Below, piece after piece: positions 8,053-13,920 of a stretch of 15,806 nt of DNA; the stretch's first letter is position 1, and every line of letters begins with the position of its first letter. The notes under the pieces are model-generated. The model worked only from the letters and a program-made list of their open reading frames with translations. It did no database searches and was not told where the DNA came from. Position numbers and translations under genes: made by a program. The DNA is from DAIRDK01 sp035403225 (GTDB lineage: Bacteria > Bacteroidota > Bacteroidia > Bacteroidales > FEN-979), in assembly GCA_035403225.1 (NCBI GenBank), contig DAONET010000045.1:1-15806 (forward strand), read 5' to 3'.

Positions 8053-8645
8053 AAATATTTCTGAATGACAGGCTTATATGCTTGTATAGAGAGAAACCTT
8101 CCAGGAATGATTATCATTCTGTTTCCACGAAACAGGAAGTGTCGCTGTTGTATCATGCCTTCGAAGCGGATCCCGAACAGAAAAAACTCGGCCTGTTCAG
8201 CGCTGATTATGAAAAATTAAAAGAAGATTTCCAGCAGTTGTTTCACCTGGTCCTTGCCGCCGGGGGTGTGGTAAAGAATGAAAAAAATGAGATCCTGTTC
8301 ATTTATCGCCGGGGTCATTGGGATTTCCCGAAGGGGAAACTGAACATCATCAACAATGTGCTGGAAGGAAGGCAGAAAGCCGCTATCCGGGAGGTGATGG
8401 AAGAGACCGGAATCGAAAGGATTGATATTGTCGGTAAGGCAGGCAAGACCCATCATATTTTCTTCGAGAAGGGAGAACGATACCTGAAGACAACGTTTTG
8501 GTTCGAAATGCGGGCTCCCAAAAATCAACCCCTCACACCACAAACAGAAGAAGATATCACCGAAGTCAGGTGGTTCCTGCCCGACGAATTGGATAAAGTA
8601 CGCGGATTATTATATCCCTCCCTCATGAAACTGATCGATCTGTAA
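8049..8645 (+). CDS. NUDIX hydrolase-family protein with enlarged NUDIX loop
   Basis: A 198-residue NUDIX-fold protein, expected to hydrolyse a nucleoside diphosphate linked to another group; the substrate is unknown. An N-terminal extension of about 65 residues (1-65) precedes the core. The core begins near LAAGGVV (69-75), continues through RRGHWDFPKGKL (87-98), and has a NUDIX box whose catalytic half is intact: E106-x7-REVMEETGI (114-122). The first half departs from the consensus: nine residues, not five, separate the glycine (96) from the first glutamate (106), with NIINN inserted after GKL. Reading the codons at 8329-8360 confirms this. The gene overlaps the upstream unknown gene by ATGA. 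It runs toward the minus-strand gene ending at 8662, with only 16 bases between the stops and no convincing terminator there. Confidence 0.9.
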   Translation: MKIFLNDRLICLYREKPSRNDYHSVSTKQEVSLLYHAFEADPEQKKLGLFSADYEKLKEDFQQLFHLVLAAGGVVKNEKNEILFIYRRGHWDFPKGKLNIINNVLEGRQKAAIREVMEETGIERIDIVGKAGKTHHIFFEKGERYLKTTFWFEMRAPKNQPLTPQTEEDITEVRWFLPDELDKVRGLLYPSLMKLIDL

Positions 8646-8661
8646 GAGACGATCACCTCTG

Positions 8662-10407
8662 TTACCTTACCAGGAAGATCTTTTTCAGGACCCTGTTCCC
8701 GCCAGCCCAAAGAATGGCTGCATAAGCGCCGGGTGTTAAGGATGAAATATCGATTTTGAGCGGGTCTGATGCGTGAAAACCGGTTACGGGGATCTCGGCT
8801 ATCTTTTGTCCTGCAAGGTTGACGACAGTGACGGAATAAGGATTATTTGCAAGACCTTTGACCGCGATGAACAACACCTCGTCAGCAGGATTCGGATAGA
8901 GGAGTAAAACAGGCTTGTCCCCTTCATCTTTCAAACCGGCAAAAGAAACGAGAATCTGGTTGGAAGTGTCGGAATAGCAGGATCCGTTGAACGCAATATC
9001 ATAATAGAGTCCTTCCTCTTCCACTTCGTATGTCTGGCCTGTAGCTCCTGCGATGGGCAAACCGTTGAAATACCACTGGTTGTTGAAAGAGATATCGGAA
9101 GAGAGAAGGTGATTTTCGAAAACGATGACAGGGGTGGAAGGTACGGACCGGACGGAAACAATAACAGAGGCATAGGCGATCGTGTAACCATCATTGACGG
9201 TGACTGTGAAGCGGGTAGTGGTATCCGGAGTCACTACGGGGCTGGGCAGATCGGAGTTCCAGGCAGGATTTCCCGGCGGATCGCTGGTCCATTGGTAGGT
9301 ATAATTACCTGAACCGCCTCCGGCATTAGCATAAAGCCGGGTGGAAGATCCTGCGCAGATCGTATCGGGATCTGCCTCGGGATTGACCGACAGGGTTCCT
9401 CCGGAGACTGAAACCACCATGACATCGGAGCTTTGGCAACCGGTGGCGGTATTGGTAACATACAGCGTAAAATTATTGGTAGAAAACAGCGGATAGGTAG
9501 ATGGATTCTGGACATCGGGATCAACCAGGAGTGACTCGGGGTGCCAATGGTAGCTGTAAGAGCCGGTCCCTCCGTTGGCCGCATGAAGGGTAGTACTGGT
9601 CCCGCAAGGGATCGTGGTATCGTTACCGGCGTTGGCAACGGGAAGTTCATTCACAGTTACCGGCAGGGAAGAAGAAGGCCCGTTGCCACACAGGTTGGTG
9701 GCAGCCACGGTGATGTTACCGGATGAAGCACCCTGCGGAAAATCCAAGGTGATCCAGGTGGACATGCCTCCTCCGGCAACCACTGCTCCGGGAGGGGCTG
9801 TCCAAACGTATCCGGAAGCTCCTGTTACCGGAGAGATGGAATAATAAAGACCTTCAGCGCCGGAACAGACATTGCTGTTACCGCTGATGGGGCCCGGACC
9901 GGTCAATACTCCGCAAACATGACCGTTGATATAATATGATTCAAAGGGAATGTCATTCAATACATTGTAACTGCCGTCGGCATATTCGCAGGAAGGACCG
10001 TTGTCATACCAGTTAAGGGTTGTACTTCCGCCTATGAAGGAGAACGAAAGGGAAGTGATCACACTGCCGTCGGCAAGCGATCTGCCTGAACCGAACCACC
10101 CGATCGTGAGCCGGTGATACCCTGTCCCCAGGTCCGACTCGCCAATGGTCATGGATCCCAGTGAAGGGTTTGGGGTGGATTGCACGTAATGCATCACCGA
10201 ATAATCGAAATCGAGGGAAAGAGATATGGCTCCGATATTGGTAAAGTTGATGACTGAGATCGGAACCGACACGGTCCCGGGTACAGCTCCCGTGATGGAT
10301 GCCACGGTAGTGACGGGCGCATTCTGTGATATCGTTGTTACCGGGAGGATCATCATCAACATCGCCCATAGCACGATGATAAAATTCCCTGCTATCTTCC
10401 TCTTCAT
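8662..10407 (-). CDS. Secreted protein: one cohesin-like module, PKD/Ig-like domains, T9SS sorting domain
   Basis: A 581-residue exported protein, third gene of the cohesin operon. A signal peptide (about 1-28, ending TTISQ) is followed by one cohesin-like module (29-167; VPISVINFTNIGAISLSLDF, then the shared tail NWYDNGPSCEYADG...YYINGHV). Next come PKD/Ig-like domains (about 172-253, 254-335 and 340-420; for instance ANAGNDTTIPCGTSTTL), a short beta module (about 424-488), and a T9SS type A sorting domain (about 497-581; LLYPNPADEVL, VVNLAGQKIAEI, LTPGAYAAIL, ending KKIFLVR). It is the only operon member with a visible T9SS signal. Its ATG overlaps the stop of the upstream gene (ATGA, 10407-10404), indicating coupled translation. 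A scaffold or adhesion role is inferred from the domains; no catalytic domain is present. Confidence 0.85.
   Translation of the reverse strand: MKRKIAGNFIIVLWAMLMMILPVTTISQNAPVTTVASITGAVPGTVSVPISVINFTNIGAISLSLDFDYSVMHYVQSTPNPSLGSMTIGESDLGTGYHRLTIGWFGSGRSLADGSVITSLSFSFIGGSTTLNWYDNGPSCEYADGSYNVLNDIPFESYYINGHVCGVLTGPGPISGNSNVCSGAEGLYYSISPVTGASGYVWTAPPGAVVAGGGMSTWITLDFPQGASSGNITVAATNLCGNGPSSSLPVTVNELPVANAGNDTTIPCGTSTTLHAANGGTGSYSYHWHPESLLVDPDVQNPSTYPLFSTNNFTLYVTNTATGCQSSDVMVVSVSGGTLSVNPEADPDTICAGSSTRLYANAGGGSGNYTYQWTSDPPGNPAWNSDLPSPVVTPDTTTRFTVTVNDGYTIAYASVIVSVRSVPSTPVIVFENHLLSSDISFNNQWYFNGLPIAGATGQTYEVEEEGLYYDIAFNGSCYSDTSNQILVSFAGLKDEGDKPVLLLYPNPADEVLFIAVKGLANNPYSVTVVNLAGQKIAEIPVTGFHASDPLKIDISSLTPGAYAAILWAGGNRVLKKIFLVR
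9974..10005 (-). repeat. Near-identical 32-base copy shared between paralogous cohesin modules
   Basis: Bases 9974-10005 match 11539-11570 at 30 of 32 positions, including identical third codon positions. Both encode the DNGPSCEY tail. A second shared patch codes for TGAVPG-x-VSVP near 10270 and 11855. This pairs the single cohesin of the third gene with the second cohesin of the four-module gene, implying recent duplication or gene conversion. Confidence 0.8.
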
Positions 10408-10637
10408 TCTTCCCTGATCGTTAGCGTTCCTGTTATAGTAAATCGACTGTTAATATTACAAAAAATTGTCTTACAATGAATACCAGAGATGAAATCACCC
10501 TGGAATACCGGCCATCCCGGAGCAGAAGCGGGGATGGTGACATTGGAATGACTTCCCGGTACTTTCCGGATGTTCCAGTTAGCGGCAGTATTCCAATCCG
10601 TTGAAAAATTTCCTTCCCAGGTAGCGGCGGGGGCGCT
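10404..10637 (-). other. Terminal NW/VTIP module (second copy at 12447-12668)
   Basis: The last 77 codons of the four-cohesin gene and the last 73 of the two-cohesin gene align along their whole length: W-x-G-N-x-S-(T/S)-DW-x-x-x-x-NW, then VP, V-x-IP, W-P-(V/I)-x-x-G-DF, C-K-T-I and a final strand of alternating hydrophobic residues. In long Bacteroidota adhesins a similar segment opens beta-helical stretches; here both proteins stop at once. It may be a C-terminal domain in its own right or a shared truncation point. Confidence 0.65.
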
Positions 10638-12416
10638 CCCGACATATCCGTTTACATAGAAGCTGGAAAGAGGTGCATCATACAAGGCAGATGACAAAGG
10701 GGTTTCGGCATAACGGCAGGAGGTGTCGGCAGATGACCAGGCAAGTTCAGTGTCTCCTCCGGTATAGAGAAAAGTGAGGTTGACCAGGCTGGTGTCATCC
10801 GGCAGGGTGACCGTTGCTCCCGACCATGTCAGGTTGATGCGTCCCGGTCCCGGGTTCACAGCCGAGAAAGACCCTCCGAGGGAAGGGATCAGCTCGGCTT
10901 GCTGATAGGTTAATACTTCAGGATCGTAATCGAGGGTAAGGGAAAAGAAACCAATATTATTGAACCGGAATACCCTGACCGGGATGGTTACCGGCTGACC
11001 TGCCTCAGGAGTGGCGTACCAGGCAGCTGTTACCGGGGCCGGATGCGAGGTGATCGTCCCGTCGTGATAGAAATTGATAGCGGGAAAATCAAATAAAACA
11101 TTGCCCGTTGAATCGCTGAAACGGCACGATACCGTATCGTCTGTCACCCAGGTTAACGTTGAAGTGCCGGAAGCATAAGAAAAATCCAGGCTTACGAGGG
11201 CGCTTCCATCCGGAAGAGAGACGGGGGCGCTTCCCTGCCAGGCGATCGATAGCGTCCTTTTGCCGTTGGCAGGTGGGTTGTTGGTTACGGTCATGGCAGC
11301 GCCGAAAGCGGCATCAGGCGAGAAGGCAGCGTATGAAAGAACACCGGGGTCGTATTCAAAGGTGAGGAGGAAAGAACCGACATTGGTGAAATGATCCACC
11401 TGAACGGGGACGATACGATGGGCGCCCGGAGTGGCATCGGTGATGGCCGGTAACCAGGCGGAGGGAGAGACACGACTGCAGACCAGTCCGTTTTTGTAAT
11501 AGTCGGTAGCAGGTGTGTCGTAAAGCACATGGTATTGACCGTCGGAATATTCGCAGGAAGGTCCGTTGTCGATCCATGCGAGGTCGGAATAATCGGTTCC
11601 TGATGAATGGGAATAGGTGAAAACAAGGGTGAGCAGGATGCTGGAATCCGGCAATCCGAAAGGTGTCCCGAACCAAAGAATGTCGAGGTTAATCAGGCTG
11701 CCGGTTCCCGCATTATTTCCGATCTCGATGGATCCGGGGACCTGGCTGTTTGGTGTAAAGCCGACGTAAGAAAGTACATCGGAGTCATATTGCAATCGCA
11801 ACGTCAGGGCGCCGATATCCGAAAACCCGATCACTTTCACCGGCACGGACACTTGTCCCGGTACAGCTCCGGTTATGAACGGAGCGAGGGTCGTGGGTGC
11901 AGGATGGTCGGTGATAGCTCCATTGATATAATACGAGTACGCAGGCTGATCATTTAATATAGTGAAGGCGCCGCCGTCATATTTTGTATACTGGCAGGAT
12001 GTTCCGTTGTCGTACCAGGTCAGTGAGGAAAATTGTCCGCTGGTGTTATAGGAGAATACGATGTTCAGCAAGGTAGTTTCTTCCGGGAAAGTGACTCCTG
12101 ATCCGGACGCAGACCAGTCGATGACGAGGCGTCCCGGCGTGGTGACGGTCACTGTAAGCCCCGTCAGAGCTGCATTTGGAGAGGCGCTGATATATGTCAG
12201 GATGGTGGATGAATAATCCAGTGTAAGGTGTAATGAACCGATGTCGGTAAAATGGCTGACCGTGACCGGTACGGTGGTGGTAGCGGGAGCGAGGGAGGCA
12301 TTCAGCACAACCCCGGCCCGGGTAACCGGGGCATTCATGGCACTGGTATTTTCGGGGATAAAACCAGCACCCAAAAGAAGAAAAATTATCAGATTGATCC
12401 AACCACTCTTATCCAT
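10404..12416 (-). CDS. Exported protein with four tandem cohesin-like modules
   Basis: A 670-residue protein, second gene of the cohesin operon. An N-terminal hydrophobic export signal (about 5-27) is followed by four cohesin-like modules (about 29-170, 171-314, 317-457 and 459-592). Each has a V-P-V-x-V-x-x-F-x-(D/N)-(I/V)-G start, an L-x-(Y/D)-(D/S) strand and a tail L-x-W-x-(D)...S-C-x-(Y/F)...L-x-D-x-P...(Y/F)-Y-x-(N/D)-G. The last part (594-670) is a W-x-GNFSTDW...NW...VP...VTIP module with a C-K-T-I-F strand. It ends in TGTLTIREE with no T9SS sorting domain, dockerin or transmembrane helix. It starts 30 bases after the upstream gene and overlaps the next by four. Cohesins bind dockerins in cellulosomes; whether these Bacteroidota modules do so is unknown. 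Confidence 0.85.
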   Translation of the reverse strand: MDKSGWINLIIFLLLGAGFIPENTSAMNAPVTRAGVVLNASLAPATTTVPVTVSHFTDIGSLHLTLDYSSTILTYISASPNAALTGLTVTVTTPGRLVIDWSASGSGVTFPEETTLLNIVFSYNTSGQFSSLTWYDNGTSCQYTKYDGGAFTILNDQPAYSYYINGAITDHPAPTTLAPFITGAVPGQVSVPVKVIGFSDIGALTLRLQYDSDVLSYVGFTPNSQVPGSIEIGNNAGTGSLINLDILWFGTPFGLPDSSILLTLVFTYSHSSGTDYSDLAWIDNGPSCEYSDGQYHVLYDTPATDYYKNGLVCSRVSPSAWLPAITDATPGAHRIVPVQVDHFTNVGSFLLTFEYDPGVLSYAAFSPDAAFGAAMTVTNNPPANGKRTLSIAWQGSAPVSLPDGSALVSLDFSYASGTSTLTWVTDDTVSCRFSDSTGNVLFDFPAINFYHDGTITSHPAPVTAAWYATPEAGQPVTIPVRVFRFNNIGFFSLTLDYDPEVLTYQQAELIPSLGGSFSAVNPGPGRINLTWSGATVTLPDDTSLVNLTFLYTGGDTELAWSSADTSCRYAETPLSSALYDAPLSSFYVNGYVGSAPAATWEGNFSTDWNTAANWNIRKVPGSHSNVTIPASAPGWPVFQGDFISGIHCKTIFCNINSRFTITGTLTIREE

Positions 12417-12446
12417 TCACATAACGATCCTTACTGAGATTCGGCA

Positions 12447-13838
12447 TTAATCCACGATCAGATTTCCATTGATGGTCATCTGTGAAGAAGCATCAATAAG
12501 GCTGATTGTTTTACATTGAGAACCTACCTGGAAATCTCCGGTATAAATTGGCCAGAAAGGACGGGTTGCAGGGATGACAACATCAGTAATGTTGTCAGGG
12601 ACCAGATAATCATCCCAGTTGGAATTGACGTACCAGTCGGAGGATGTATTTCCGGTCCACAGTCCATGGATGCCAACCCGGATGTAAGCGATTTTCGTTT
12701 CTGTGTTGGAGAGGTAAGCGTTGGTGGCAGTAAGGGTAACCGTATAGAGGCCGCCCTGGGTAAACTGTACTTGTGGGTTTTGCGAATTTTGATCGGTCCC
12801 GTTTACATAGGTGAACGTAGTCCGGTCGAAGCTCCATTGCCAGCCGGTAGGGTCACCGGTAGTGAGGTCGGTAAACGTCACCGTAGTATTGACCGGAGGA
12901 GTCGTATTGTCGGCGATGAAATCGGCATCGAGAGGGCCGGTGACAAGTCCATCGATATAAAAAGTGGGCTGAGGAGTATCAAAGAGTGGTTCCAGGGTGG
13001 TTCCATCGGCATATTCAGAGGCAGTGCCGTTGGCATCATACCAGGAGAGGAGGGAGGTGCCTCCGTTGTAATAAAAACATGCATTAAAGAGGATGGAGCT
13101 ATCGGCCAGGCTGAAGCCATCGCCATATCCTCCAACGATCATTCTTCCCGGAGTGGTCGCCTGTACGTCAAAACTCCATCCTGCCGGGACACTGGACGTC
13201 GTAAAGCCCTGGAAAACGAGGACAGACGGGTCATAGTCCATGGTAAGAGAGATGGATCCGATATTGGTAAACTGCGTAACCTTCATCGGGATGCAAATGG
13301 TTTGGTTTGCATTGGCGGTATATATGGGAGCGATGGTATGCGGGGCTTCACGCTGGAAGGAGATAGACCCGTTTTTATAATACGTTGAGGAAGGAGCATC
13401 GGGTAATGCGTTGAATTCTCCGTTATCAAATTTGGCATATTCACAGGAAGTGCCATCATCGAACCATGTCAGGGCCGTAGTGCCTCCGTAATAGTTCGAG
13501 AAGGTAATAGTGGCGAGAGTTGAATTATCAGCCAATGTCACCCCGGAGGTGCTATACCAAGCCATCACCAGGCGACCGGGAACGGAAGTCCAATCGGCCG
13601 TGAAACCCGGCAGGGAAGCATTGGGTGCAACTCCGGATATTATTGCTATGGATTGATCATAATCAAGGGTCAGGGAGATGGCGGCGATATCATTAAAATT
13701 GCTCACGGTGACCGGAACCGTTACCGTTGGACCGGGATGCTGAACATGCGGAACAGTAGTAACCGGCGCTGTCTGTGCCCCGGCAGTGAAATACCATACA
13801 CTAAGGACAAGGGTTAACAGGATCAGTTTGGAGTTCAT
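12447..13838 (-). CDS. Exported protein with two cohesin-like modules and a PKD domain
   Basis: A 463-residue protein, first gene of the cohesin operon. A signal peptide (1-22, ending AGAQ) is followed by two cohesin-like modules (about 24-161 and 166-300; VPVTVSNFNDIAAISLTLDY and IPMKVTQFTNIGSISLTMDY), a PKD domain (about 303-389; VTFTDLTTGDPTGWQWSF, then GLYTVTLTATN), and the same terminal module as the next gene (391-463; LWTGNTSSDW...NW...VP...VVIP...CKTI, ending INGNLIVD). It has no T9SS sorting domain. The ATG at 13838 is well supported by the signal peptide. Upstream lies the terminator of the dockerin-like gene, so this operon probably needs its own promoter in 13839-13899. The PKD domain distinguishes it from its four-cohesin paralogue. 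Confidence 0.85.
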   Translation of the reverse strand: MNSKLILLTLVLSVWYFTAGAQTAPVTTVPHVQHPGPTVTVPVTVSNFNDIAAISLTLDYDQSIAIISGVAPNASLPGFTADWTSVPGRLVMAWYSTSGVTLADNSTLATITFSNYYGGTTALTWFDDGTSCEYAKFDNGEFNALPDAPSSTYYKNGSISFQREAPHTIAPIYTANANQTICIPMKVTQFTNIGSISLTMDYDPSVLVFQGFTTSSVPAGWSFDVQATTPGRMIVGGYGDGFSLADSSILFNACFYYNGGTSLLSWYDANGTASEYADGTTLEPLFDTPQPTFYIDGLVTGPLDADFIADNTTPPVNTTVTFTDLTTGDPTGWQWSFDRTTFTYVNGTDQNSQNPQVQFTQGGLYTVTLTATNAYLSNTETKIAYIRVGIHGLWTGNTSSDWYVNSNWDDYLVPDNITDVVIPATRPFWPIYTGDFQVGSQCKTISLIDASSQMTINGNLIVD

Positions 13839-13866
13839 TTGGAATGGAATAATTATATTGACAGTA

Positions 13867-13899
13867 TAAAAGTAGAAAAAACAGGGGAGTGTTTTTCAA
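13867..13899 (-). promoter_or_regulatory. Weak candidate promoter for the cohesin operon, overlapping the upstream terminator
   Basis: On the minus strand, TACTTTTA (13874-13867) matches TAnnTTTG at all but the last base, with TTG (13899-13897) 22 bases upstream. The start would be near 13860, about 22 bases before the ATG. The spacing is longer than usual and the upstream box lies within the terminator hairpin, so confidence is low. Confidence 0.25.
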
Positions 13900-13914
13900 C
13901 TCCCCTGTTTTTTT
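13876..13914 (-). terminator. Intrinsic terminator of the dockerin-like T9SS gene
   Basis: A perfect 15-bp stem (13876-13890 with 13899-13913) containing CAGGGGAGT/ACTCCCCTG closes an 8-base loop and is flanked by A and T runs on both sides. On the minus strand it lies 7 bases after the stop of the gene ending at 13921, with a six-base U tract. It separates that gene from the cohesin operon. Confidence 0.92.
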
Positions 13915-13920
13915 AACAAA

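Larger units (their letters stand above)
9907..13769 (-). repeat. Seven cohesin-like coding repeats across three adjacent genes
   Basis: Repeats of about 400-430 bases encode cohesin-like modules at 13769-13356, 13343-12939, 12332-11907, 11906-11475, 11468-11046, 11042-10641 and 10323-9907 (minus strand). Each carries a single conserved cysteine in an S/T-C-x-Y/F context near the end, except the second, which reads GTASEYADG. The shared C-terminal tail (W-x-D...G...EY-x-D-G...D-x-P...YY-x-NG) suggests expansion by duplication. Boundaries are approximate, set by eye. Confidence 0.8.

Noticed and set aside
12516..13388. A 290-codon plus-strand open frame opposite the two-cohesin gene
   Set aside because: It lies wholly antisense to a gene with signal peptide, cohesin and PKD domains; its product has no recognisable domain and reflects codon structure of the repeat-rich opposite strand.
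9907..13769. Tandem repeats as a CRISPR or satellite array
   Set aside because: The unit is about 420 bases, in frame and diverged, encoding protein modules; there is no short repeat-spacer pattern.
8662..13838. The three cohesin genes as one frameshifted gene
   Set aside because: Each has its own ATG followed by a credible signal peptide, and spacing (30 bases, and an ATGA overlap) is typical of an operon.
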